Below, piece after piece: positions 18,153 to 27,529 of a DNA stretch of 64,000 nt. Location of the stretch: positions 124,001 through 188,000 of the forward strand of contig NZ_WNXX01000002.1 of assembly GCF_009733795.1 (NCBI RefSeq), in the 5' to 3' direction. Numbering within the stretch: position 1 is the first letter of the stretch; every line of letters starts with the position of its first letter. The stretch is from Actinotalea caeni (GTDB lineage Bacteria; Actinomycetota; Actinomycetes; Actinomycetales; Beutenbergiaceae). The notes beneath the pieces are model-generated. The model was not told where the DNA came from, did not search any database, and worked only from the letters and a program-made list of their open reading frames with translations. The translations under genes were made by a program, and so were the position numbers.

Positions 18153-19124
18153 ATGAGTCGTTCGTCGTCCGCCGTCAGCGCGGCTCCCTCCGGGGCGCAG
18201 CGGCGCCTGGGTGCCTCACCGGCACCCAGGCGCCAGCTCCGCCGCCGCAAGGAGCTGTTCTGGGCCGTCGTGTTCCTCGCGCCGGCTCTCGTCGCCATCG
18301 GGTCGCTCCGGATCGCCCCGACCATCAGTGCGGTGGTGTCCAGCCTGTACTCCGGGTTCCCGGGCGGCGTCCGCCCGCCGGTGTTCAGCGGGTTCGACAA
18401 CTACCTGGACCTCTGGGGGAACGAGGCCTTCCGCGAGACGGTGCTGCGCACCGTCGTGTTCAACGTGATCATCAACCCGCTGCAGGTCGCCATCGCGCTG
18501 CTCGTGGCGGTGCTGATGACGCGCAGGATCGCCGCGCCCGGGCTGTGGCGCACGCTGGTGTTCATCCCGGCTGTCGTCCCGATCGTCGGTTCGAGCATCG
18601 TGTGGTCGATCGCGCTGCGGCCCGACGGGCCGGTCAACGCGATCATCACCGCGCTCGGCGGGCGGCCCCAGCCGTTCCTCACCTCGCCCGACCAGGCGCT
18701 CGCCTCGATCATGCTGATCGCCTCGTGGATCGGCATCGGCTACTGGATGATCTTCCTGATCTCCGGGCTGCGCGCGATCCCGAGCGAGTACTACGAGGCC
18801 GCGAAGCTCGACCGCGCCGGTCCGATCCGCACGTTCTTCCAGATCACGATCCCGCTGCTGAAGCGGCCGCTGCTGTTCGTGCTGGTCGCGGACACCGTCG
18901 CCAACTTCGTGCTGTTCGTGCCGATCCAGATGCTCACCAACGGCGGCCCCCAGAACAGCACCACGATGCAGATGTTCAACGCCTACCGCACGACCTACAC
19001 GTACTCGAGCAAGAACCTCGGGGCGGCGGAGGTCGTCATCCTCACGATCATCATGCTCGTCTTCGTCGCGCTGCAGTTCCGGCTGCTCCGCGACGACGAC
19101 CGGGCGGCGAAGGGGACGTCATGA
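18153..19124 (+). CDS. Sugar ABC transporter permease (MalF/UgpA type)
   Basis: 323 residues. Six membrane segments after a basic 35-residue tail. The coupling-helix motif is EYYEAAKLDRAGPIRTFFQITIPLLKRP (EAA-x3-G, about residue 215). It forms a heterodimer with the next gene product, whose start overlaps its stop by four bases. There is no ATPase gene in the operon, so a shared MsiK-like ATPase encoded elsewhere is expected. Confidence 0.92.
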   Translation: MSRSSSAVSAAPSGAQRRLGASPAPRRQLRRRKELFWAVVFLAPALVAIGSLRIAPTISAVVSSLYSGFPGGVRPPVFSGFDNYLDLWGNEAFRETVLRTVVFNVIINPLQVAIALLVAVLMTRRIAAPGLWRTLVFIPAVVPIVGSSIVWSIALRPDGPVNAIITALGGRPQPFLTSPDQALASIMLIASWIGIGYWMIFLISGLRAIPSEYYEAAKLDRAGPIRTFFQITIPLLKRPLLFVLVADTVANFVLFVPIQMLTNGGPQNSTTMQMFNAYRTTYTYSSKNLGAAEVVILTIIMLVFVALQFRLLRDDDRAAKGTS

Positions 19125-19972
19125 CGGCGGTGCGTCGGCGCACGCGCTCGGAGCGTCGCTCGATCCTGCTGACCGCGCTCGCGGTCGTGGTCGCGGCCCT
19201 GTTCATCCTCCCGGCGCTGTGGCTGCTGTCGGGTTCGCTGCGGCCCAGCAACGAGATCTTCGGGACGCTGTCGCCGGTCACGTGGCGCACCCTGGTGCCC
19301 AGCGAGGTCAGCCTCGGCAACTACCTGGCGCTGCTCTCGGGGCCGTTCGGGCGGTCGATCCTCATCTCGTTCGCGGTCTGCTTCCTCACCGTGGCGATCG
19401 GGCTGGTGGTCTCGGCGCTGGCCGCCTACGCGCTGTCGGTGCTGCGGTTCCGCGGCCGCGGCGCGGTGTTCGCGTTCGTCGTCATCAGCTTCATGGTGCC
19501 GTTCGAGGCGATCGCGATCCCGCTGTCGCAGCTGTTCAGCGGGTGGGGGCTCACCAACACCCTCCTCGGGCTGGTGCTGCCGGGCATCGGCAACGGGCTG
19601 GCGATCTTCAACCTGCGCCAGCACTTCCTGTCGATCCCCACCTCCTACCGGGAGGCGGCCACGGTCGACGGCGCGGCCGAGCCGCGCGTGCTGTGGTCGG
19701 TCTACCTGCCGCTCGGTGGTGCGGCGCTGGCCAACTCGGCGCTGCTGATCTTCCTCGGCCAGTGGTCGGCCTACCTGTGGCCGCTGCTCGTCGTGTCCGA
19801 CTCCAGCCTCCAGGTCGCCCCGGTGGCCCTCGCGCGTACCTTCGGGGAGTACACCTTCGACTTCGGCCAGAACTTCGCCGGTGCGATCGTGCTGTCGGTC
19901 GTGCCCGCCCTGATGATGTTCGTCCTGCAGCGCTTCTTCGGAGGCCTCGAGATCGCGAGTGGAGAGAAGTGA
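19121..19972 (+). CDS. Sugar ABC transporter permease (MalG/UgpE type)
   Basis: 283 residues. Six membrane segments and the coupling motif SYREAATVDGAAEPRVLWSVYLPL. Starts at ATG 19121, overlapping the previous stop (ATGA), and ends overlapping the GTG of the ribokinase gene (GTGA), so the three genes are translationally coupled. Confidence 0.92.
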   Translation: MTAVRRRTRSERRSILLTALAVVVAALFILPALWLLSGSLRPSNEIFGTLSPVTWRTLVPSEVSLGNYLALLSGPFGRSILISFAVCFLTVAIGLVVSALAAYALSVLRFRGRGAVFAFVVISFMVPFEAIAIPLSQLFSGWGLTNTLLGLVLPGIGNGLAIFNLRQHFLSIPTSYREAATVDGAAEPRVLWSVYLPLGGAALANSALLIFLGQWSAYLWPLLVVSDSSLQVAPVALARTFGEYTFDFGQNFAGAIVLSVVPALMMFVLQRFFGGLEIASGEK

Positions 19973-20898
19973 GCGGGTCGAGCAGCGCGCCCATCGTCGT
20001 CGTCGGGTCCGCCAACCAGGACTACCTGGTGCGGGTGCCGGCCGTGCCCACGGCGGGCGAGACGACGCTGGCGCACACGATGCGCCGCAGCCCCGGCGGC
20101 AAGGGCGCGAACCAGGCGGTGGCCGCCGCGCGCCTGGGTGCCGAGGTGCGGTTCGTCGGGTGCGTCGGCGACGACGACGACGGCGCGCTGCTGCTGCGCG
20201 AGCTACGGGCCGAGGGGGTCACCACCACCGACGTCGAGATCATCGGGCGCGAGCCCACCGGCATCGCGCTGGTGCTCGTCGACGACTCCGGCGAGAACTC
20301 GATCGTCGTCGTCCCGGGTGCGAACTTCGCGCTCTCCGAGTCGCGCGTGCGGCGCGTCCTCGGCCGGCAGCCGGAGGGCGCCGTCGTCGTCACGCAGGGG
20401 GAGGTGCGCTCGGAGATCGTCGCCGCCACAGCCCAGGGCGCCCACGACGCGGGCGTGCGTCTCGTGCTCAACCTGGCGCCGTACGTCCCGCTGCCCGACG
20501 AGGTGCTCGCACCGTGCGACCCGCTGGTCGTCAACGAGTCGGAGGCGGCGGCGCTGACCGGCCGCGAGGTCTCGGCGACGAGCGAGGCCCTGGAGACGGC
20601 GCGCGACCTGCTCGGCAGGTGCCGCTCGGTGGTCATCACGCTGGGTGCCCGCGGTGCGGTCTGGGCCGACGAGACCGGGTCGGGCCACGTCGCCGCGCCC
20701 GCCGTCGCGGACATCGTCGACACCACCGGCGCCGGCGACGCCTTCACGGGCGCGCTCGCGGTCCGGCTCGCCGCGGGCGCCACGCTGCCCGAGGCCGTGG
20801 AGCTGGGCGTGCGCGCGGGCTCGTTCGCGGTGACCGGGTCCGGTGCGCAGACCTCCTACCCCCGTGACACCGATCTCGAGGCCGCGCACCGGCGATGA
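19969..20898 (+). CDS. rbsK: Ribokinase (PfkB family)
   Basis: 309 residues, GTG start. Phosphorylates ribose (or a related pentose) with ATP. PfkB signature 1 RSPGGKGANQAVAAARLG near residue 45 and signature 2 DTTGAGDAFTGALAV near residue 253, whose GAGD holds the catalytic Asp; NLAPY and VNESEAAALTG are ribokinase-like. It would trap the ribose released by the nucleoside hydrolase at the head of this operon. Confidence 0.88.
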   Translation: MSGSSSAPIVVVGSANQDYLVRVPAVPTAGETTLAHTMRRSPGGKGANQAVAAARLGAEVRFVGCVGDDDDGALLLRELRAEGVTTTDVEIIGREPTGIALVLVDDSGENSIVVVPGANFALSESRVRRVLGRQPEGAVVVTQGEVRSEIVAATAQGAHDAGVRLVLNLAPYVPLPDEVLAPCDPLVVNESEAAALTGREVSATSEALETARDLLGRCRSVVITLGARGAVWADETGSGHVAAPAVADIVDTTGAGDAFTGALAVRLAAGATLPEAVELGVRAGSFAVTGSGAQTSYPRDTDLEAAHRR

Positions 20899-20997
20899 GC
20901 CGCCGACGATGAGCACGGCCCGCGTGGGCCGGTCTTGCTACGGTCGGCACGTGGTGGTCGCCGCCACGGCACGAGCGGCGTTGTCTGGAGGTGCGAC

Positions 20998-22050
20998 GTG
21001 GCGGTGACGAGGGCGGACGTGGCGCGCCGCGCCGGCGTCTCGCCCGCGCTCGTCTCCTACGTCATCAACGGCGGCCCGCGGCCGGTCTCCGAGCAGGCAC
21101 GACGCCGGATCGAGGCGGCGATCGAGGCGCTCGGGTACCGCCCGAACGCGATCGCCTCGGCGCTGCGCGGCGGCATGACCCGCACGATCGGGCTGCTCAT
21201 CCCCAGCCCCGCGAACCCGTTCTTCGCCGAGATGGCCGAGGGGTTCGTCGTCGAGCTCTCCCGCCGGGGCAACACGCTCTCGATCGGCATCACCGACGAC
21301 AACCCCGACCGCGAGGCGCTGTACGTGCGGTCGTTCATCGACCGCCGGGTGGACGGCCTCGTCACCGCGTCGTCGCGGGTGGCCCGTACCGTCGAGCGCA
21401 CCGCGACCGACACGCTGCCGATGGTCGTCGTCGACCGCGTGGAGGAGCGGCTCACCGAGCGGCTGTCGAGCGTGCACATGGACAACCCGCGGATGGCGAT
21501 GCTCGCCGTCGAGCACCTGCAGGCGCACGGCCACACGCGGATCGGGTGCATCGCCGGGCCGTGGCCGCTCGTGGTCTCCGACGACCGTGTCGCGGGCTGG
21601 CGGGCGCAGCAGCAGCAGGTGGGCGCCGATGCCGGCGACGCCTGGGTCGAGCACGCCGAGTTCACCGCGGCCGGCGGCCGCGACGCCGCCTACGCGATGC
21701 TCGGTCCGCGGGCGCGCCGGGGCCGGCAGCGCCCGACGGCGCTGCTCGTCACCTCCGACGTGCAGGCGATCGGCGTCCTGACGGCGTGCGCCGAGCTGGG
21801 GCTGCGCGTCCCCGACGACGTCGCGATCGTCGCCGTCGACGGCACCGCCGCGGCCCGCTACACGCAGCCGCCGCTCACGACGATCCGGCAGCCGCTGACC
21901 GAGATGGTGCGGACCGCCGTCGGGCACCTGCTCGACACGATCGCCGACCCGAGCAGCGAGCCCGCGCACACCGTGCTCGAGGGCAACCTCGTGATCGGGT
22001 CCTCGTGCGGGTGCGCGGTGGGCGGCGGTCAGCCCAGCAGCTCGCGGTAG
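20998..22050 (+). CDS. LacI family transcriptional regulator (nucleoside operon)
   Basis: 350 residues from GTG 20998, with GGAGG at 20987-20991. N-terminal HTH VTRADVARRAGVSPALVSYVINGGPRPVSEQ and hinge helix, then a periplasmic-binding-like sensor domain (TIGLLIPSPANPFFAEMAEGF). A TACGGT box at 20937-20942 could drive its own transcript. Probable ribose- or nucleoside-responsive repressor of the operon ahead of it. Its 3' end overlaps the convergent glycosyltransferase gene by 22 bases. Confidence 0.9.
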   Translation: MAVTRADVARRAGVSPALVSYVINGGPRPVSEQARRRIEAAIEALGYRPNAIASALRGGMTRTIGLLIPSPANPFFAEMAEGFVVELSRRGNTLSIGITDDNPDREALYVRSFIDRRVDGLVTASSRVARTVERTATDTLPMVVVDRVEERLTERLSSVHMDNPRMAMLAVEHLQAHGHTRIGCIAGPWPLVVSDDRVAGWRAQQQQVGADAGDAWVEHAEFTAAGGRDAAYAMLGPRARRGRQRPTALLVTSDVQAIGVLTACAELGLRVPDDVAIVAVDGTAAARYTQPPLTTIRQPLTEMVRTAVGHLLDTIADPSSEPAHTVLEGNLVIGSSCGCAVGGGQPSSSR

Positions 22051-23207
22051 CAGGCGAGGGTCGCCTCGGCGACGTCGGCCCACCGGTGCCGTAGCGCGTG
22101 CGCGCGGCCGCCCTCGCCGAGCCGTGCCACGAGGTCGGGGTCGGCGAGCAGACCGGCCACCGCGTCCACCCAGGTGGCGGTCTCCCAGTCGGGCAGCAGC
22201 AGCCCGGTGACGTCGTCGACCACCGACTCCTCGAGCCCGCCCGCCCGGGTGGCGACGACCGGGACACCGCTCGCGGCGGCCTCGAGCGCGACGAGCCCGT
22301 AGGTCTCCGAGTGCGACGGCACCAGCACCAGCGTGGCCGACCGCATCAGCGCCGCGAGCTGCTCGCGCCCCTGCGGGCCGAGGAACGTCACGTCGCACGC
22401 GACGCCGAGGTCGGCCGCGAGCGCGGCCAGCTCGCGCGGGTAGGACTCGTCGCTGGTCGCACCGCCCGCGACCACCAGCCTCGGCCGGGGCTCGCCGTCC
22501 CGCTCGACGACGCCCGCGAGGGTCCGGATCGCCAGGTCGATCGCCTTCAGGGGCTCCAGCCGGGCGGCCGCCAGCAGCGTCGGGCGCGCCGAGCCCTCGC
22601 CGGGGTGGAACATCTCGCTGTCGACGCCGGGGTGCACGACCCGCACGGCCTCGGGCGCCGCGCCGAGGCGGTCGACGACCGTGCGCGCCTCCGCCGCCGA
22701 GACCGCGACCACGAGGTCGGTGCGGCGCGCGAGCAGCGTCTCGCCGTCCAGCCGGGCGGGGGACTCCGGTGGCTCGCCCGCCGTCAACGGCTGGTCCGGC
22801 GGGGCGGCGACGCTGTGGAAGGACTGCACGTGCGGGACGCCGCGCTCGCGCGCGACCTCCAGCGCCGCCATCCCGGAGAACCAGTGGTGGGAGTGCAGCA
22901 GGTCGACCGGCGGCTCCTCGCGCAGGAGCCTCCCGAACGGCTCGACGAGGTCGTCGTGGGCGGACTTGAGCAGCGTCGTGGCGGGGCCGGCGGGCAGCCG
23001 GCGCAGCAGCACGCCGTCGATCGTCTCGGTCGTCGGTGCCGTCGCGCTGGCGAGCCGCGTCCACACCGTCACCTCGTGCCCCGCCGCCGCCATCGCGACG
23101 GCGGTGCTGCGCACGACGACGTTCATGCCCCCGACGTCGCCCGAGCCCGGAGGGGCGAAGGGATCGGTGTGCAGGCACACCACGCCGATGCGCAGCGGGC
23201 GGGTCAT
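22029..23207 (-). CDS. Family 4 glycosyltransferase, MshA-like
   Basis: 392 residues. The N-terminal RIGVVCLHTDPFAPPGSGDVGGMNV closely follows the MshA pattern (HTSPLxxPGxGDxGGMNVYV). C-terminal nucleotide-sugar site: SHSETYGLVALEAAASGVPVVAT (E-x7-E). MshA starts mycothiol synthesis by adding GlcNAc to inositol-3-phosphate, but this protein lacks several MshA segments and may be a paralogue. On the minus strand GAGAAT, six bases, then ATG gives a leaderless pattern. Confidence 0.8.
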   Translation of the reverse strand: MTRPLRIGVVCLHTDPFAPPGSGDVGGMNVVVRSTAVAMAAAGHEVTVWTRLASATAPTTETIDGVLLRRLPAGPATTLLKSAHDDLVEPFGRLLREEPPVDLLHSHHWFSGMAALEVARERGVPHVQSFHSVAAPPDQPLTAGEPPESPARLDGETLLARRTDLVVAVSAAEARTVVDRLGAAPEAVRVVHPGVDSEMFHPGEGSARPTLLAAARLEPLKAIDLAIRTLAGVVERDGEPRPRLVVAGGATSDESYPRELAALAADLGVACDVTFLGPQGREQLAALMRSATLVLVPSHSETYGLVALEAAASGVPVVATRAGGLEESVVDDVTGLLLPDWETATWVDAVAGLLADPDLVARLGEGGRAHALRHRWADVAEATLACYRELLG

Positions 23208-23276
23208 GGTGGCATTCTCCCGCGCCGCGGACGTCGGTGTGGACGCGGGTCGAGGGTCGGGCGAGCGGCGCCCGGC

Positions 23277-23780
23277 TCAGGCGGTGCCGAACAGCGCCAC
23301 GAACGCCGCGCCGGCGATCGCGACACCGACCCAGGGGCCGACGACCCCGAGCAGCACGGCGCCGATGCCCTGCGGCCGACCCCGGCCCTGCGCGATCGCG
23401 ACGCCGCCCTGGATGATCGCCCACAGGCCGAACCCGAACCACAGCAGCAGGCCGTTGGCGAGACCCAGGGACATGAGCATCGCGACGTTCCCGCTGTCCG
23501 GGCCGTCGAACGCGGCCGGCGTGAGCAGCGAGGCGATGACGAGCCCGTTGACGAGCGACCCGACGAGAGCCACGATCCCGGCGACGAGCGCGACCCAGCC
23601 CAGCGTCGGGGTCGTCGGGCGCGGTGGCGGCGCGTAGCCGCCGTAGGCGCCCGGCGCGGCGTACGCGACAGGCTGCCCGCCGGCGTACGGGCCGGCGGCG
23701 TCGTCCACCTGGCCGTAGGCGGTCTGCGGGGCCGGCGGGGGCGCCGGGTCGCCCCACGGTGCGGATGGCGGCTGCGTCAC
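23277..23780 (-). CDS. Small membrane protein with Pro/Tyr/Gly-rich cytoplasmic tail
   Basis: 167 residues from GTG 23780 (VTQPPSAPWGDP). The first 60 residues are a proline/alanine/glycine/tyrosine-rich tail. Three or four membrane segments follow (LGWVALVAGIVALVGSLVNG; LGLANGLLLWFGFGLWAII; GAVLLGVVGPWVGVAIAGAAF). This resembles actinobacterial DUF4190-type proteins in layout; no function can be given. GACGAT six bases before the GTG suggests a leaderless mRNA. The start lies 107 bases from divergent fumC. Confidence 0.65.
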   Translation of the reverse strand: MTQPPSAPWGDPAPPPAPQTAYGQVDDAAGPYAGGQPVAYAAPGAYGGYAPPPRPTTPTLGWVALVAGIVALVGSLVNGLVIASLLTPAAFDGPDSGNVAMLMSLGLANGLLLWFGFGLWAIIQGGVAIAQGRGRPQGIGAVLLGVVGPWVGVAIAGAAFVALFGTA

Positions 23781-23886
23781 GTGACCATCGTCGCAGACGG
23801 CGCCGCCGTCGTCCCGCTCCGGCGGCCGGCAGAGGTCCCCGTCGGTGGGATACTCGCAGACGGCAGAGACGACCCCGACGGAGCGG

Positions 23887-25293
23887 ATGATGACCGACAC
23901 GAGCGGCGACGCGCAGGACTACCGGATCGAGCACGACACGATGGGGGAGGTCCGCGTCCCCAGGGCGGCGAAGTACCGCGCGCAGACGCAGCGCGCCGTC
24001 GAGAACTTCGCGATCTCCGGCGTCGGGCTCTCGCGGCACCACATCGCCGCGCTCGCGCAGATCAAGCGCGCCGCGGCCATCGCCAACGCCGAGCTCGGGG
24101 TCATCGACCAGGCCAAGGCCGAGGCGATCGTCGCCGCCGCGGACCGCGTGATCGTCGGCGAGCTGGACGACCACTTCCCGGTCGACGTGTTCCAGACCGG
24201 CTCCGGCACGTCGTCGAACATGAACACCAACGAGGTGATCGCGACGCTGGCGACCGAGGCCGGCACCGAGGTGCACCCCAACGACCACGTCAACGCCAGC
24301 CAGTCGAGCAACGACGTGTTCCCGGCGTCGATCCACATCGCGGCGACCGAGGCGGTCATCCGCGAGCTGCTGCCCGGCCTGGAGACGCTCGCGGCGTCGC
24401 TGGAGGCGAAGCGGGACGAGTTCGCCGACGTCGTCAAGGCCGGCCGCACCCACCTCATGGACGCCACGCCCGTCACCCTGGGCCAGGAGTTCGGCGGCTA
24501 CGCCCAGCAGGTCCGCAACGGCATCGCGCGCGTGCAGGCGGCGCTGCCGCGCCTCGCGGAGCTGCCGCTGGGCGGCACCGCGGTCGGCACCGGGATCAAC
24601 ACCCCGCCGGGGTTCCCGCAGCGGGTGATCGCGCTGGTCGCGGAGAACACCGGGCTGCCGGTGACCGAGGCGCCGAACCACTTCGAGGCGCAGGGTGCGC
24701 AGGACTCGCTGGTCGAGGCCAGCGGCGCGCTGCGCACCGTCGCGGTGTCGCTGGTGAAGATCTGCAACGACCTGCGCTGGATGGGCTCGGGCCCGCGCAC
24801 GGGCCTCGGCGAGATCGCGCTCCCCGACCTGCAGCCCGGCTCCTCGATCATGCCGGGCAAGGTCAACCCGGTCATGCCCGAGGCCACGCTGATGGTGTGC
24901 GCCCAGGTGATCGGCAACGACGCGACGATCGCGTTCGCGGGTGCCTCCGGCTCGTTCGAGCTCAACGTCATGCTGCCGGTGATGGCCCGGAACCTGCTGG
25001 AGTCGATCACCCTGATCGCCAACGCCTCCCGCGCGCTCGCGGGCAGGTGCGTCGACGGCATCACCGCCAACGTCGAGCGCGCCCGCCAGCTGGCGGAGTC
25101 CTCGCCGTCGATCGTCACCCCGCTCAACCGCGTGATCGGGTACGAGGCGGCCGCGAAGATCGCCAAGCACTCGGTCGCGAAGAACATCACGATCCGCGAG
25201 GCGGTGCTCGACCTCGGCTACGTCGAGCGCGGCGAGATCACGACCGAGCAGCTGGACGCGGCGCTCGACGTGATGTCGATGACGCACCCGTAG
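23887..25293 (+). CDS. fumC: Class II fumarate hydratase
   Basis: 468 residues (ATG 23887; the second ATG 23890 is equally possible). Interconverts fumarate and malate in the TCA cycle; iron-independent homotetramer. Conserved regions: [46 protein letters not shown] and the superfamily signature [11 protein letters not shown]. Length and ends are normal. It stands alone, divergent from a small membrane protein and convergent with a LacI gene only ten bases away. Confidence 0.95.
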   Translation: MMTDTSGDAQDYRIEHDTMGEVRVPRAAKYRAQTQRAVENFAISGVGLSRHHIAALAQIKRAAAIANAELGVIDQAKAEAIVAAADRVIVGELDDHFPVDVFQTGSGTSSNMNTNEVIATLATEAGTEVHPNDHVNASQSSNDVFPASIHIAATEAVIRELLPGLETLAASLEAKRDEFADVVKAGRTHLMDATPVTLGQEFGGYAQQVRNGIARVQAALPRLAELPLGGTAVGTGINTPPGFPQRVIALVAENTGLPVTEAPNHFEAQGAQDSLVEASGALRTVAVSLVKICNDLRWMGSGPRTGLGEIALPDLQPGSSIMPGKVNPVMPEATLMVCAQVIGNDATIAFAGASGSFELNVMLPVMARNLLESITLIANASRALAGRCVDGITANVERARQLAESSPSIVTPLNRVIGYEAAAKIAKHSVAKNITIREAVLDLGYVERGEITTEQLDAALDVMSMTHP

Positions 25294-25303
25294 GGGCGGC
25301 GCC

Positions 25304-26323
25304 TCAGGGCGTCGGCGTCGAGCGCAGCGACGACCCGCGCACGCGCAGCTCGAAGTCGGCCACGAGCAGGCGGGGCGGCTGGTCGTCGCCGCCGATCCGT
25401 TCGACCAGCATGCGCACGGCCTCGCGCGCGATCTGGGCCGTGCCCGGTGCGATCGAGGACAGCGCGGGCTCGTGGAACCGCGCGTCCTCGACGTCGTCGA
25501 ACCCGACGACCGCGACCTCCGACGGCACGGCGATCCTGCGGATGTACAGCTCGTGCAGGGCGCCGAAGGCCAGCGAGTCGTTCATCGCGAAGACGCCGTC
25601 GAAGTCCACGCCCGCGTCCAGCAGCTGGGCGATCCCGTCCTCGCCCTTCTGGCGCGACCACGGGTTCTCCTCGACCACGAGGCCCGGGTCGAAGGGGATC
25701 CCGGCCTCCTCGAGGCCCTCGGTGTACCCCTGGAGCCGCAGCGTCGGCGAGCCCATGCCCTCGTCGAGCCGTGCGCCGAGCGCCACGATCCGGCGGCACC
25801 CCTGCTCGGCGAGGTGGACCGTCGCGGCGCGCGCACCCTCCACGTTCGCCATCGTCACGTGGTCCACGGGCGCGCCGAAGATCCGCTCCCCGAGGAGCAC
25901 CAGCGGGTAGTCGACGGCGAGCAGGTCGCCCTCGTCCGGCTCGAGACCCAGCGGGAAGAAGAGCAGCCCGTCGGTGATGCGGCGCTGGAGGCTGTCGAGC
26001 GACGTCAGCGCGCCCTCGCGGGTCGCGCCCGTGCGCTCGATCAGGACACGCAGGCCGACCTTCTCCGCCTCGGAGACGATGACGTCGGCGAACTCGGCGA
26101 AGTACGGGTGCGCCAGCTCCGGGACGGCGAGCCCGATCATCCCCGTCCGCCCCTTGCGCAGGTGGCTGGCGGAGACGTTCAACCGGTAGCCGAGCTCGGC
26201 GATCGCGGCCTCGACGCGCTCGCGCGTCTCCGGGCGCAGGTAGCGGTAGCCGTTGAGCACGTTCGAGACGGTCTTGACCGACACACCTGCTCGGTCGGCG
26301 ACGTCGCGCATGGTGACCGCCAC
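25304..26323 (-). CDS. LacI family transcriptional regulator (orphaned sugar operon)
   Basis: 339 residues from GTG 26323, preceded by AAGGAAGG at good spacing; GTG 26329 and ATG 26311 are alternatives. HTH VTMRDVADRAGVSVKTVSNVLNGYRYLRPE, hinge, then sensor domain (MIGLAVPELAHPYFAEFADV). It lies downstream of the remains of a sugar ABC transporter on the same strand, which it presumably regulated through the operator at 27470-27490. It appears intact although its target genes are not. Confidence 0.9.
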   Translation of the reverse strand: MAVTMRDVADRAGVSVKTVSNVLNGYRYLRPETRERVEAAIAELGYRLNVSASHLRKGRTGMIGLAVPELAHPYFAEFADVIVSEAEKVGLRVLIERTGATREGALTSLDSLQRRITDGLLFFPLGLEPDEGDLLAVDYPLVLLGERIFGAPVDHVTMANVEGARAATVHLAEQGCRRIVALGARLDEGMGSPTLRLQGYTEGLEEAGIPFDPGLVVEENPWSRQKGEDGIAQLLDAGVDFDGVFAMNDSLAFGALHELYIRRIAVPSEVAVVGFDDVEDARFHEPALSSIAPGTAQIAREAVRMLVERIGGDDQPPRLLVADFELRVRGSSLRSTPTP

Positions 26324-26356
26324 GAGCACATCCTTCCTTACGCGTGGGACCGCGTC

Positions 26357-26388
26357 GGGCCGGGACCGCGGGATCGCGGTCCCGGCCC
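26357..26388 (-). terminator. Strong hairpin between the binding-protein remnant and lacI
   Basis: A perfect 14-base stem (26357-26370 with 26375-26388) closed by GGAT. It lies 30 bases beyond the stop of the binding-protein fragment (minus strand) and before the LacI gene, so it would have ended the transporter transcript. Confidence 0.75.
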
Positions 26389-26418
26389 TGCCCGCCGGCG
26401 CCGGCGGCCGCGGTGCGA

Positions 26419-26553
26419 CTACCTCTCGAAGTCCCGCTCGGCCTGCGCCTGCGCCTCCGCGAGGGCCGTGGCCGAGCGGCGCGACGCAGCGCCGGGGCGG
26501 CCGCAGGGTGAACACCGCCTCGAAGGGCACCATGAGGCCGCCGATCGCTGTGG
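26419..26553 (-). pseudogene. C-terminal remnant of a sugar-binding protein
   Basis: The minus strand reads IGGLMVPFEAVFT and, one frame over, RRSATALAEAQAQAERDFER followed by TAG (26421-26419). Together these match the usual end of family 1 extracellular solute-binding proteins (VPxFxAVF... LAEAQAQAE). The two halves need a frameshift near 26490-26505, and everything upstream of about 26553 is lost. This is a decayed stub of a former carbohydrate-binding protein gene. Confidence 0.6.
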
Positions 26554-27171
26554 TGTCGTCGCGCTCGCGGCGGTGCTGGGCTTCCACCCGGGCCCGGACG
26601 GGATCTGGTACGACCGGCTGTTCTGGGAGTCGCTGACCCACACGCTCCAGTTCACCCTCATGTCGACGCCGCTCATCATCGGGCTCGGGCTGGCGATGGC
26701 GCTCGCCGTCAACAACCCGCGGCACCGCGGCGGGAAGATCTACCAGGTCGCCTTCTTCGTCCCCTACGTGCTGCCGATCTCGGTCGCCACGCTCATCTGG
26801 ACGAACGTGCTCAGCCCGGGTCGCGGCATCCTCGCCGAGATGCTCGTGCGGTTCGGGGTCGAGCCGATCTCGTGGCTGGGCGACCAGCGGTACGCGATGA
26901 TCGCGATCGTCGTGATGACGGCGTGGTGGACCGTCGGCTTCAACCTCGTGATGTTCTCGGCGGGGCTGCAGGACATCGACCCCACGCTCTACGAGGCGGC
27001 GATGCTGGACGGTGCCGGTGCGCGGCAGCGCTTCCTGCACGTGACGCTCCCAGGTCTGCGGCACGTCATGGCCCTGGTCCTGGTCATGCAGGTGATCGCC
27101 GGCTTCACCGTCTTCGGCCAGGTCAACATCATGACGAGCGGCGGCCCCGGCAACGCCACCCGCACGCTCGC
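26551..27171 (+). pseudogene. Inverted middle segment of a sugar ABC permease gene
   Basis: About 206 residues read on the plus strand, from VVALAAVLGFHPGPDG to GGPGNATRTLA. They are the central and late part of a MalF-type permease, with the coupling motif LYEAAMLDGAGARQRFLHVTLPGL. There is no start codon context and no proper C-terminus. The matching N-terminal 98 or so residues are on the opposite strand, beginning at 27457. The segment therefore seems to have been inverted within the gene, and the final 40 or so residues are gone. Confidence 0.8.
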
Positions 27172-27457
27172 GCAGCGCGCGGTAGGCGACGAGGGCGGAG
27201 ACCACGACGACGGCCGCGCGCAGCTGCCACAGGTGGTCGAGCCCCCACTCCATGTCCGTGCCCCACAGCATCCGGACGTAGTTCTCGATCCCGACCCACT
27301 CGGGGGCGAGACCCAGCAGGTCCCAGTCGTGGAGGCTCATCCACACGGCCTGGACGAGGGGGTAGAGCAGGAAGAGGGCGTACACCGCGAGGAAGGGGGC
27401 GACGAACGACATGCTGATGCCCGGTCCCGCGCGACCGACGGGGCGGGTACGCCGCAT
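27165..27457 (-). pseudogene. N-terminal fragment of the same sugar ABC permease
   Basis: From ATG 27457 (GGAGGG at 27463-27468) the minus strand encodes a normal MalF-type N-terminus: MRRTRPVGRAGPG, a first membrane segment APFLAVYALFLLYPLVQAVW, SLHDWDLLG, VGIENYVRML, and a second segment VVVVSALVAYRAL. Homology stops near 27165, where the antisense middle segment begins. Start, ribosome site and promoter look intact, so a truncated product may still be made. Confidence 0.8.
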
Positions 27458-27469
27458 TGCGCCCTCCAA

Positions 27470-27529
27470 CAGTTCATCGATGTACTACTGGAATGGCGGG
27501 AAAGTATCCCTCCCGGACGGCGGTGTCAA
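27470..27529 (-). promoter_or_regulatory. Promoter (TTGACA-17-TACTTT) and LacI-type operator of the broken permease gene
   Basis: On the minus strand -35 TTGACA (27529-27524) and -10 TACTTT (27506-27501) are 17 bases apart. Just downstream, 27470-27490 is a partial dyad with CAGT/ACTG ends and a CATCGATG centre, placed as a LacI-family operator would be. This is one of the best consensus promoters in the window, yet it drives a disrupted gene. Confidence 0.75.

Noticed and set aside
20938-25287. A 1449-residue open frame on the minus strand
   Set aside because: It is antisense to LacI and fumC and only partly in frame with the real glycosyltransferase. Composition is Arg/Ala/Gly/Asp-rich low complexity, as expected from GC-rich antisense frames.
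27470-27490. The dyad at the sugar promoter as a site-specific inversion site
   Set aside because: No matching inverted copy is found at the other inversion breakpoint near 26551 and no recombinase is encoded, so programmed inversion is not supported.
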